A stretch of DNA of 6,263 nt from an uncultured Selenomonadaceae bacterium (GTDB lineage: Bacteria; Bacillota; Negativicutes; Selenomonadales; Selenomonadaceae). The position numbers and the translations under genes are program-made. The stretch spans positions 1 through 6,263 of the forward strand of contig CACZOL010000098.1 of NCBI GenBank assembly GCA_902782705.1. The letters run 5' to 3'. Under the pieces are notes generated by a model that did no database searches, had not been told where the DNA came from, and was given only the letters and a program-made list of their open reading frames with translations. Below, piece after piece: positions 1 through 6,186 of the stretch (position 1 is its first letter; each line of letters begins with the position of its first letter).

Positions 1-423
1 ATCAGCTATGGCTTGGGGTCTTGCATCGGGGTGTCGATGTACGATCCGACGGCGAAGGTCGGCGGATTGCTCCACATCATGCTTCCCGACAGCAAATCGT
101 CCAGAACGACGGAAAACCCGGCAAAATTTGCGGATACGGGTATGCCGCTGATGCTGAAGGATGTCCTGGCCCTGGGTGCGAACAAGAGCCGTCTTGTTGC
201 GAAGATGGCAGGCGGCGCGCAGATGTTTGCTTTCGCGAAAGCGACGGACATCATGAAGGTGGGCGAGCGCAACGCCGAGACAGTAAAAAGCATACTGAAG
301 GACATGGGAATCCGGCTTTTGGCTGAGGATACGGGAGAGAATTACGGCCGCACGGTGTCGATCAACCTTGAGAACGGGGTTTACACCGTGAAGACGATGG
401 TAAAAGGTGAGAAGGATATTTAA
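1..423 (+). CDS. cheD: Chemoreceptor glutamine deamidase CheD (5' end outside window)
   Basis: CheD deamidates specific glutamines on methyl-accepting chemotaxis receptors and is bound by the CheC phosphatase, so it adjusts receptor sensitivity in the cytoplasm. The 140 visible residues read in frame from base 1; roughly 20 N-terminal residues of a usual ~160-aa CheD are missing upstream. The family signature GLGSCIGV is at visible residues 4-11 with the catalytic Cys at residue 8. The catalytic His is in LLHIMLP at residue 25, and the Cys-His spacing of 17 matches Cys27/His44 of Thermotoga CheD. Further family motifs are AGGAQMF, VGERN and DTGENYGRTV. The TTG at base 13 lies inside the signature and is not the start. 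The TAA stop directly abuts the next gene's GTG, which implies a shared transcript and translational coupling. Identification is firm. Confidence 0.96.
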   Translation: MSYGLGSCIGVSMYDPTAKVGGLLHIMLPDSKSSRTTENPAKFADTGMPLMLKDVLALGANKSRLVAKMAGGAQMFAFAKATDIMKVGERNAETVKSILKDMGIRLLAEDTGENYGRTVSINLENGVYTVKTMVKGEKDI

Positions 424-1440
424 GTGAGTGAAGCGGAGCGTATAGAGATGCCCGAAGAAATGCAGGGCGACGATGCGCCGCAGGAGACTGGGATTTCGGC
501 GGAGGCGGCGCAACTGGACATCGGAATGTCGCTGAACGCCAAGGCGGCGCCGGAGAACGACGGGCCGACAGAGGAAAGCGAGACGCCGCCGGAGGAAGAG
601 ACGGCGGAACAGCCGGCGCACGCATTGAGCGGCGCGACGCTGGAGGCTATGTCCCGCACAGATCCGTTGGCGCTGGCGCAGGCGGAAGCGGAACGGACGA
701 AATGGAATCGTCGGAAATCGGCTGCCCGGGAACGCGTATACAGATGGTGCAAGCTGTATATGGCGGACGGCGGCTTTAAACTCAGCATTTCGCTCGTGAC
801 GGCAATCATTGCGGCCTCGATTATCGTGATCGCTGGTATATTCTCGGATCGCCAGCTCAGCGTCGTATTTTGGCGCGCGATCATCGGCTTTTTTGTTTCG
901 GGGCTTTTTATGGGCGGCGTGCTGTATTGGCTTGACAGCATCGGAATCCCGCTGTTCATTTCCAGGCATGAAGAACAGATTCAGATGGAGTGGATAAACG
1001 AAGCGGAAGAGCCGGAGGCCGGAGAGGGAGAACAGGCCGAGGGCGAAGCGGAGGAGACGGAGCAGGAAGATTTGGAAGAACTCCTCACCCAGGAGGGCGA
1101 AGAAGCGCCGCAGGAAGGGGCGGAAGTAAACCCCGACGGAGAGGAAAACCCCGAAGCGGAGGGCGAGGAAACGGCTTCGGAGGAAACGGTTCCGACGGAC
1201 GAGGAGGGGCAGCCGGCGCCCGGCGAACCCTTGGAAGAAGAGCAGCTGTCGGATGAAGGCGCTTTGCCGGAGGAGGAAAACGCGGCGGAGACGTCGGAGG
1301 GCGATATGGGCGGTTTGGAAAACGCCGTGTTAGACGACGCGTTTGCTTCCGGGGAAACGGAGGAAGAACCGGAGGAGCCTCCGACGTTTGCGCCCATGAC
1401 GTCGGAAAACCTCGAAAGTCTCAGCGTGCCGGAAAGCTGA
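424..1440 (+). CDS. Unrecognised two-helix membrane protein with acidic tail, between cheD and fliA
   Basis: 338 residues; I do not recognise the family. Residues 1-90 are acidic and probably disordered. Residues 91-110 form a basic patch (TKWNRRKSAARERVYRWCK), followed by two hydrophobic segments at about 118-140 and 148-170 separated by a short SDRQLS turn. The positive-inside rule places both termini in the cytoplasm. From residue 182 to the end there is no Lys or Arg, with about 50 Glu and several Asp. The GTG start abuts the cheD stop and has GAAGGA at 411-416, 7 nt upstream. An ATG at 448 with GGAG 9 nt before it is an alternative that would remove 8 residues. Position within a che/flagellar operon suggests a motility role, perhaps a membrane scaffold, but this is inference. 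Bacillus has nothing between cheD and sigD. Confidence 0.85.
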   Translation: MSEAERIEMPEEMQGDDAPQETGISAEAAQLDIGMSLNAKAAPENDGPTEESETPPEEETAEQPAHALSGATLEAMSRTDPLALAQAEAERTKWNRRKSAARERVYRWCKLYMADGGFKLSISLVTAIIAASIIVIAGIFSDRQLSVVFWRAIIGFFVSGLFMGGVLYWLDSIGIPLFISRHEEQIQMEWINEAEEPEAGEGEQAEGEAEETEQEDLEELLTQEGEEAPQEGAEVNPDGEENPEAEGEETASEETVPTDEEGQPAPGEPLEEEQLSDEGALPEEENAAETSEGDMGGLENAVLDDAFASGETEEEPEEPPTFAPMTSENLESLSVPES

Positions 1441-1449
1441 GTTAAGGAG

Positions 1450-1473
1450 CGTCCTGACAGGCTGAACAGGACG
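1450..1473 (+). promoter_or_regulatory. Perfect 7-bp hairpin ahead of the fliA ribosome binding site
   Basis: CGTCCTG (1450-1456) and CAGGACG (1467-1473) are exact reverse complements around a 10-nt loop. The loop begins ACAGG, so CCTG can alternatively face a nearer CAGG. No T-run follows, so it is not an intrinsic terminator. It lies in the short leader between the upstream stop and the AGGAGG of fliA and could affect mRNA processing or fliA translation. The role is inference. Confidence 0.4.
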
Positions 1474-1481
1474 GATGGGAA

Positions 1482-1488
1482 AGGAGGG
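1482..1488 (+). promoter_or_regulatory. Ribosome binding site that decides the fliA start
   Basis: AGGAGGG lies 10-11 nt before ATG 1499. The upstream in-frame ATG at 1475 has only a weak ACAGG before it and would put this consensus Shine-Dalgarno inside the coding region, so 1499 is preferred. The spacing is slightly long, so the choice is not absolute. Confidence 0.7.
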
Positions 1489-1498
1489 ACGGCTTTCG

Positions 1499-2254
1499 AT
1501 GGATACGAAGCTCAGCGAGCAGGAAAGCGAGTCCCTTTGGCAAGAATACAGAAAGACGCATACGAAAGAATTGCGCGACCGGCTGGTGGAAAATTATCTT
1601 CCGCTCGTCAATATCATCGCCGGCCGCATTGCCATCAGCCTTCCCGCCCATATTGACCGCGACGATTTGATCAGCAGCGGTTTTTTTGGCCTTTTGGACG
1701 CGGTCGAGCGCTACGACCTCAAAAGACAGAATAAGTTTGAAACTTACGCGGGCGTCCGTATTCGCGGTGCGATGCTCGATTATCTCCGTTCCAAAGACTG
1801 GCTTCCCGTTTCAATCCGGCAGAAGATACGGTCGTATGAAAAATGCGTAAGCGAGCTTGAAGGTTCGCTCGGACGCAGCGCGACGGACGAGGAGATCGCC
1901 GACGCCATGGGGTTGAGCATCGAGGATTTCGGGAAAGTCGTGACGCAGATGAGCGCTGCGACGGTCATTCCGCTTGACGACTATATGCGTGCGGAAACGA
2001 CGATGAATGCCGTTCCGTCGCCGCAAGAGACGATAGAAAAACAGGAACGGCAGGAGATGCTCGCGAAGGCGATCGACCGTTTGCCGGAGCGGGAGCGGCA
2101 AGTTGTTGCGCTTTATTACCATGAGGAACTGACGATGAAAGAGATCAGCTTGGTGCTGAACATTTCGGAAGCGCGTGTATGCCAGCTCCATACAAAAGCT
2201 ATTTTTCGGTTGCGGGGCTTCCTTGCCCGCGAAAAAGCCAATCTGGTCGGCTGA
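1499..2254 (+). CDS. fliA: RNA polymerase sigma factor for flagellar/chemotaxis genes (FliA/SigD/WhiG type)
   Basis: Sigma-28 family factor that directs RNA polymerase to late flagellar, flagellin and chemotaxis promoters; in Bacillus (SigD) and enterics it is held by the anti-sigma FlgM until hook completion. From ATG 1499 it is 251 residues, close to the usual ~240-255. Region 1.2/2 spans about 30-103 and includes DLISSGFFGLLDAVERYD and KFETYAGVRIRGAMLDYLR, typical of sigma-28 core binding and -10 recognition. Region 3 is about 105-165 (GRSATDEEIADAMGLS). Region 4 is about 190-240, with LPERERQVVALYY and the helix-turn-helix LTMKEISLVLNISEARVCQL that contacts the -35. No region 1.1 is present, as expected for this group. 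The alternative ATG 1475 would add 8 residues. Placement after cheD matches sigD in Bacillus; identification is firm. Confidence 0.97.
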   Translation: MDTKLSEQESESLWQEYRKTHTKELRDRLVENYLPLVNIIAGRIAISLPAHIDRDDLISSGFFGLLDAVERYDLKRQNKFETYAGVRIRGAMLDYLRSKDWLPVSIRQKIRSYEKCVSELEGSLGRSATDEEIADAMGLSIEDFGKVVTQMSAATVIPLDDYMRAETTMNAVPSPQETIEKQERQEMLAKAIDRLPERERQVVALYYHEELTMKEISLVLNISEARVCQLHTKAIFRLRGFLAREKANLVG

Positions 2255-2262
2255 TGCGTAAA

Positions 2263-2267
2263 GGGGG
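2263..2267 (+). promoter_or_regulatory. Ribosome binding site that decides the fapA start
   Basis: AAAGGGGG precedes two in-frame ATGs at 2268 and 2274. The G-run touches the first ATG, too close for initiation, and lies 6 nt before the second, so 2274 is the likely start. Confidence 0.7.
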
Positions 2268-2273
2268 ATGCAC

Positions 2274-3944
2274 ATGGCGAACGAACTGAAAAGCGCGGAA
2301 GTCGGCGGCCGGGAGGCCGGATATCTTTTTGAGTTTAAACCAGACGGCGTATTCCTTACCGTTTATCCAGCCACGGACGGTGTGCTCTTTGAGCTTTCCG
2401 ATATGCGGCAGATCTTAAAAGAATACGGCGTCATGGATTATAATATGGTGGATTTGGCCCGTGTCGTCCGCGCGGCAGAAGGACAGCCGTTTCGACTGGC
2501 CTCGACGTTTGAAGCCACGGTCACGTCGACAAAGAATGACGGGAGTAATGCAGGAGAGCCGGTGCCTGTCGAAGCAGAAGCACGCCAAGTGATGGCTTTC
2601 CAAATCGAGGTCTCCAAAGACCGGATGACGGCCACGATGAAGATCGATCGTCAGCCGGGACAAGTCCCGCCGCATAAAGAAGATATTATGAAAGCGCTGG
2701 AGGAACGGCGTATCGTTTTCGGCATCGACGAGGGCGCCATCGAGCGCGGCCTGGAGCACGGATCGCAGATCGTGATTGCACAGGGCAAGCCGCCGGAGGC
2801 GGGCAAAGACGCGGTAATCGTTCCAAAGTTTGACGCGTCCTCCAGAGGAAAATTCGCGGAAGATCAGTATGGTAAGGTCGATTACAAAAATATGAACCTT
2901 TTCCTCATAGCGAGGAAAGGAGACGTTATCGCGGAGCGCGTGCCGCACACGATGGGCGTCGAGGGCACGAATATTTTCGGCGATGCGATCAAGGCGAAGC
3001 CGGGCAAGCCGAAGCCGGTGCCCGCCGGGAAAAATACGGAGATCAAGGACGAGAATTTCGTCGTTGCAACAATCGACGGGCAGATCGTCGAGGCGAACAA
3101 CAAGTACAGCATCGATCCGAGGATTGAGATCAAGGGCGACGTTGGCGTCGGGACGGGAAATATCGATTTTATCGGCGCTGTGGATATCAGCGGCAACGTG
3201 CAGCAGGGATTTGCCGTCAAGGCGACGGGCAATATCACGATCGGAGGCGCGGTGAACGGCGCCAGGGTGGAGGGCTACAACGTCTTCATCAAGGGCGGCA
3301 TCATCGGCATAGACGGAAAAGGGCTGGTCGTCGCGGAAGAGGACGTGCAGGCGGCTTTTGTAGAAAATGCGACGGTCGAGGCGGGCGGCGTCATTATGAT
3401 TGCGGACGTCGCGCTCCATTCCGACCTTCGGGCAGGCCTTCGCATCGAGGTCGAAGGCAAACGCGGGCTGGTGACGGGCGGTTATCTTGCGGCAGGTGAG
3501 GAGATTTGCGCAAAGACGATCGGCAATCAGGCTCTCGTCGCGTCCCGCCTCGTGGTGGGCGTAAATCCCAGCCTGCAAAAGAAATACCAAGAAGCGTGCA
3601 AGGAATATTCGGCGTCGAAGAAGAAACTTCAGCAGCTTACGCAGGCGCTTAACACGCTGGGAAAAATCGACGTATCGCAGCTTCCGCCGCAGCGGGCGGA
3701 GCAGATCGCGCAGCTCACGCGCTCGCAGTTCCCGCTCGCGGGACAAGTGGAGCGTTCGGAGCGTCTCATCCATGAACTCGAAGAGCAGCTCGCGCAAATG
3801 CGGAACGGTCGTATCCGCGTTTCCGACAAGATATATCCCGGGCAAAAGCTCATTGTCAATTCCGTGGTGAAACATTTACAGACGGAGGAGCAGCACTGCA
3901 CGTTCCAGCTGGAGGAGGACGAAGTCAGAGTAGGGCCGTACTGA
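2274..3944 (+). CDS. fapA: FapA family protein (DUF342, flagellar assembly protein A-like)
   Basis: 556 residues from ATG 2274. The family (Pfam FapA/DUF342) is a mostly beta protein; in Vibrio vulnificus FapA is tied to flagellar assembly and polar localisation, but its biochemistry is not settled. Residues 1-110 are a variable N-terminal domain. About 111-265 hold the conserved block with GKPPEAGKDA (171-180), GKVDYKNMNLF (starting at about 201), an AERVPHTMGVEGTNIFGD stretch and a PVPAGKNTEI turn. About 266-425 show a regular Gly/Val/Ile pattern (DVGVGTGNIDFIGAVDISGN, then TGNITIGGAVNGA) expected of a right-handed beta-helix. About 435-465 and 491-513 are charged coiled-coil segments, and the C-terminal VSDKIYPGQKLIVN motif is also family-typical. 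No signal peptide or membrane helix is seen, so it is cytoplasmic. It follows fliA by 19 bp, the usual clostridial and Negativicutes neighbour. Confidence 0.93.
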   Translation: MANELKSAEVGGREAGYLFEFKPDGVFLTVYPATDGVLFELSDMRQILKEYGVMDYNMVDLARVVRAAEGQPFRLASTFEATVTSTKNDGSNAGEPVPVEAEARQVMAFQIEVSKDRMTATMKIDRQPGQVPPHKEDIMKALEERRIVFGIDEGAIERGLEHGSQIVIAQGKPPEAGKDAVIVPKFDASSRGKFAEDQYGKVDYKNMNLFLIARKGDVIAERVPHTMGVEGTNIFGDAIKAKPGKPKPVPAGKNTEIKDENFVVATIDGQIVEANNKYSIDPRIEIKGDVGVGTGNIDFIGAVDISGNVQQGFAVKATGNITIGGAVNGARVEGYNVFIKGGIIGIDGKGLVVAEEDVQAAFVENATVEAGGVIMIADVALHSDLRAGLRIEVEGKRGLVTGGYLAAGEEICAKTIGNQALVASRLVVGVNPSLQKKYQEACKEYSASKKKLQQLTQALNTLGKIDVSQLPPQRAEQIAQLTRSQFPLAGQVERSERLIHELEEQLAQMRNGRIRVSDKIYPGQKLIVNSVVKHLQTEEQHCTFQLEEDEVRVGPY

Positions 3945-3956
3945 TGTAAGAAAGGC

Positions 3957-3962
3957 AGGAGG
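3957..3962 (+). promoter_or_regulatory. Ribosome binding site of the 108-aa gene
   Basis: AGGAGG lies 8 nt before ATG 3971 and 14 nt before the in-frame ATG 3977, which favours the first start. The untranslated gap from fapA is only 26 bp, so co-transcription is likely. Confidence 0.65.
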
Positions 3963-3970
3963 CGAAAGGA

Positions 3971-4297
3971 ATGTCGATGGACATCAATCCGATTAGTCTG
4001 CAAATGGTCGTTCCCCGTACGACGGAAGCCGGACAGGTGCAGCACAACCTGAACCAGCAGGTCAACGTGCAGCAAGAGTTTGCGATGGCGCGCGAGCAGA
4101 TGGACGTCAAAACGAAAATGGAGACGGTGCAGACGCGCGACAATCCGGAAGACGGACGGATCAAAGACGATCCCGAACGAGAGTCGCGGGGCGGCGGCTA
4201 TCAGGGCGATCGGCGGCGGCGGCGTGAACGCGGCGAGGAAGAAGAGACGCCGGTCATTGATCTTCTGCGCGGGCATAATATTGACATATCGCTTTGA
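3971..4297 (+). CDS. Unrecognised 108-aa charged protein downstream of fapA
   Basis: I do not recognise a named family. Three parts are visible. An N-terminal segment of mixed polarity (MDINPISLQMVVPRTTEAG, residues 3-21) leads into a Gln/Asn-rich, probably helical stretch (22-55). A hydrophilic middle (56-93) contains a run of five Arg at 81-85 flanked by Asp and Glu. The short C-terminal hydrophobic tail is PVIDLLRGHNIDISL (94-108). There is no signal peptide or membrane segment. The ordered-looking ends joined by a charged linker suggest a small adaptor with interaction motifs at both termini; this is inference. It has a consensus AGGAGG, and codon use is like its neighbours, so it is very likely a real gene. 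It lacks the FlgM anti-sigma pattern. Context points to motility or flagellar assembly. Confidence 0.8.
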   Translation: MSMDINPISLQMVVPRTTEAGQVQHNLNQQVNVQQEFAMAREQMDVKTKMETVQTRDNPEDGRIKDDPERESRGGGYQGDRRRRRERGEEEETPVIDLLRGHNIDISL

Positions 4298-4347
4298 GCA
4301 GAGACGGGACTTTCAGTGATTCCCACAGGCAGGCGGGAGCGCGTTTT

Positions 4348-4428
4348 TTGAGCGTGCGCGTTTACGTCTGCTTCTTTATTGCAGTTTTTGGCGGCGTCGT
4401 TCTTGGCGGCGCTCTTGGCAGGGGATGA
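4348..4428 (+). CDS. Candidate 26-aa single-helix membrane peptide (TTG start)
   Basis: The 134-bp gap between the two flanking genes has an open frame ending in TGA at 4426. From TTG 4348 it reads as a short basic N-terminus (MSVRVYV) followed by a hydrophobic Gly-rich helix (CFFIAVFGGVVLGGALG) and a final Arg-Gly. GGGAG at 4335-4339 lies 8 nt before the TTG; GTG 4354 is another possible start. The stop is 3 nt before the next ATG, and the next gene's Shine-Dalgarno lies in its last codons, as in translationally coupled genes. In this GC-rich sequence the frame stays hydrophobic over its whole length and fills the gap exactly. It could still be chance or the remnant of a larger gene, since the frame is open further upstream without a better start. 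Confidence 0.4.
   Translation: MSVRVYVCFFIAVFGGVVLGGALGRG
4420..4425 (+). promoter_or_regulatory. Ribosome binding site of the 541-aa gene
   Basis: AGGGGA lies 6 nt before ATG 4432, good spacing, and overlaps the last codons of the candidate micro-ORF. Confidence 0.65.
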
Positions 4429-4431
4429 AGC

Positions 4432-6057
4432 ATGGCGACGGAGATTTTGGGATTTCTCATCATCGTGGGCATATTGATCGTGTTCATCGTGCGGAGAGAT
4501 CTTTGGAACGGCGCGTCGAGCAAGGCGGACGAGGTCGAGGAAGCGTCGGTGAAGATGCGCCTCCAGATGGAACATTCGGCGGACGCGATCATCACGCGCA
4601 TGGAATCGCATATCCATCAGCTCGAGAATCTCGTAGCGGCGGCGGACGACCGCGCGCGGACATTGGAGCAGCAGCTGGCCGCAGTGCGCGCCGATCAGGA
4701 GCGGGCACAGCAAAGGGCGGAGCAAGAGTTTGCGGCGATGCGCGCTGCGCGGGCGCCGTATTATGCGCCGCAGGAGGAAATGTACGCGCCGGAATACGAC
4801 AATAGGATGACCGGGCAAATACGGGGCGCGCGGGACGAGTACAGGCCTCGTGTCATGCCGACGCCGCCGTATCGCTCCCTGCGCCCGATCGACGGTGTGA
4901 ACGCCGTGCACAGAGCGGAATATATTCCTGTTTCGCGCGTGCAGCCGAGGCGAGACACGGCAGAGGACGATTTCGCCGAGACGCTTTCGGCGTCGATGTA
5001 CGCAGCGGAATCGACGTATGGCGGCGCGCCCCGTCGGGAAAGAGCGGCGTATTACGAGCGCGCGGGGCAGGAACCGCGCGGCGCGTATAGCCATGAGCAT
5101 TATGCCGATCCCTACGAGGCGGTTTCCTATCCGTCGGAGCCATATAGAGAAGAACGAGAGGAAAATTGGGAGCAGTATTTGGAGCAGCCGCGCCGCGTCG
5201 CTTCGTCTCGGCGTTCCGCGTCTGCGGATCGTCCGGCCCAAGCGATTCCTGTGGAAATGGCCGTGGAGGAAACGCCGGCGGTCATCGTGGATTCGCAGAT
5301 CGCGCCGCGTCGGGATTCATATCGGTATGAAGAACCGGAAGAGAACGAGCCCGCATTTTCCAAGGAACAGCTGGAAGAACTCGCGCGGACGGAGGCGGAG
5401 ATCGTCGTTTCGTCCAGCGTGGCGGACGTCGTAGATTTGCCGATGGAGACGGAGGACGTGCACGCTTTTGCGGAGCCGGACACGGCGGAGACGGAACCGA
5501 TTGACAGAGAAGAACTTTCATATGAGCCGGAAGAGGAACAAACGGAACTGTTTGCGGACGAGGAAAGTTGGCAGCCGCAGGAGGAAGCGGCGGATATAGC
5601 CGCTTCCGACGAGACACACTCGCAGCAGGAAGCGTCGTTTGCAGAAGAAACGACCGAAGGGGAAGCGTTTGACGCGGAGTCCCGGGACGAGAGCGCAAAC
5701 GATTCGGAGGAGGCGCTTCCGTCTGAGCCGGCGGCGCAGGAGACGACGGCAGGCGTGATGGAGGCGCTGAAGGAAATCTCGCAGGAGGACGAGGCCGGCG
5801 AGGTGGAGCCCGCAGAGACGCCCGCCGCGTCGGCGGAAGAAGAGCCGGAAGACGTAGATTTTTACGACGGAGGAGAAGTACCGGACATCGCGCCGAAAGA
5901 TTCCCGTCCGTCGTCGGCGGCAGATCGCGCGCGGGAGCTCTTGGAACAAGGCATGACGCCCGACGAAGTGGTACGGGAGACGGGCATGGGCCGAGGCGCT
6001 GTGGAACTCTTGCAACAGATGTCGCAGAGTGCGGGAAAAGCGGCCGCCGCCGATTGA
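4432..6057 (+). CDS. Membrane-anchored coiled-coil protein with long disordered region and SwrB/DUF6115-like C-terminus
   Basis: 541 residues. Residues 5-20 (ILGFLIIVGILIVFIV) form one membrane helix followed by RR, which predicts N-out/C-in topology. Residues about 28-108 are a charged, Ala/Glu/Gln-rich predicted coiled coil. Residues 110-300 are rich in Tyr (19) and Arg (26) and lack regular structure. Residues 300-490 are strongly acidic and low in complexity. Residues 500-530 (from ARELLEQGMTPDEVV to GRGAVELLQQM) look like a small helix-turn-helix. One N-terminal helix, a coiled coil and a C-terminal GM-x-x-E-V/GRG-x-VELL motif downstream of the flagellar sigma factor resemble Bacillus SwrB (about 167 aa), which promotes flagellar export-apparatus function and swarming. 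If so, the ~380-residue middle is a large expansion. The SwrB/DUF6115 link is from memory and inference. The stop codon overlaps the -35 of the tRNA promoter, and no terminator is visible. Confidence 0.85.
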   Translation: MATEILGFLIIVGILIVFIVRRDLWNGASSKADEVEEASVKMRLQMEHSADAIITRMESHIHQLENLVAAADDRARTLEQQLAAVRADQERAQQRAEQEFAAMRAARAPYYAPQEEMYAPEYDNRMTGQIRGARDEYRPRVMPTPPYRSLRPIDGVNAVHRAEYIPVSRVQPRRDTAEDDFAETLSASMYAAESTYGGAPRRERAAYYERAGQEPRGAYSHEHYADPYEAVSYPSEPYREEREENWEQYLEQPRRVASSRRSASADRPAQAIPVEMAVEETPAVIVDSQIAPRRDSYRYEEPEENEPAFSKEQLEELARTEAEIVVSSSVADVVDLPMETEDVHAFAEPDTAETEPIDREELSYEPEEEQTELFADEESWQPQEEAADIAASDETHSQQEASFAEETTEGEAFDAESRDESANDSEEALPSEPAAQETTAGVMEALKEISQEDEAGEVEPAETPAASAEEEPEDVDFYDGGEVPDIAPKDSRPSSAADRARELLEQGMTPDEVVRETGMGRGAVELLQQMSQSAGKAAAAD

Positions 6058-6082
6058 CAGACTTGTCGCCTGCCATTATAAT
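6054..6082 (+). promoter_or_regulatory. Consensus sigma-A promoter for the tRNA operon
   Basis: TTGACA (6054-6059) and TATAAT (6077-6082) are both perfect consensus with an exact 17-nt spacer. The expected start is near 6088-6090, about 15 nt ahead of tRNA-Pro. The -35 includes the TGA stop of the upstream gene. Such a strong promoter is typical of stable RNA operons and shows that the tRNAs do not rely on the flagellar transcript. Confidence 0.92.
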
Positions 6083-6104
6083 AAACAGGTATTTCTATCA
6101 TTTT

Positions 6105-6181
6105 CGGGGCATAGCTCAATTTGGTAGAGCACCTGCTTTGGGAGCAGGGGGTCGCAGGTTCAAATCCTGTTGCTCCGACCA
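6105..6181 (+). tRNA. tRNA-Pro (anticodon TGG)
   Basis: A complete 77-nt cloverleaf with encoded CCA. Acceptor CGGGGCA pairs with TGCTCCG with one G-U; it has the C1-G72 pair typical of bacterial tRNA-Pro and discriminator A73. The D arm is GCTC/GAGC. Anticodon stem CCTGC/GCAGG encloses loop TTTGGGA with TGG at 6139-6141 and G37. The T arm is GCAGG/CCTGT with loop TTCAAAT, and the variable loop is 5 nt. It reads CCA and, by wobble, other Pro codons. Confidence 0.97.
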
Positions 6182-6186
6182 TATTT

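Noticed and set aside
981..1397. Minus-strand Ser-rich open frame of 138 codons
   Set aside because: It is the complement of the GAG/GAA-rich acidic tail; the Ser-rich product is a codon-composition artefact.
2415..3875. Long open frame (486 codons) on the minus strand opposite fapA
   Set aside because: It lies wholly antisense to a well-recognised family protein, and its Arg/Leu/Asp-rich product is what GC-rich codon bias produces on the opposite strand. No ribosome binding site or domain was seen.
3971..4297. The 108-aa protein as the anti-sigma factor FlgM
   Set aside because: Size and charge are similar, and FlgM would suit a fliA neighbourhood, but the conserved FlgM C-terminal helices and motif are not seen.
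4321..4349. Possible terminator: TCCC/GGGA inverted repeat followed by six T
   Set aside because: The stem is only 4-5 bp with a 10-nt loop and is separated from the T-run by several bases, too weak for an intrinsic terminator.
4388..4411. Direct repeat TTGGCGGCG at 4388 and 4403
   Set aside because: Two short copies 15 nt apart are explained by repeated Gly-Gly codons in the candidate membrane peptide.
4201..5241. Minus-strand open frame of 346 codons
   Set aside because: Its Arg-rich low-complexity product mirrors the acidic and Tyr/Arg-rich coding sequence on the plus strand, and it crosses two plus-strand genes and the gap between them.
5862..6182. Minus-strand open frame whose product begins MVGATGFEPATPCSQSRC
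   Set aside because: This peptide is the antisense translation of tRNA-Pro, a familiar spurious annotation, and the rest is antisense to the 541-aa gene.
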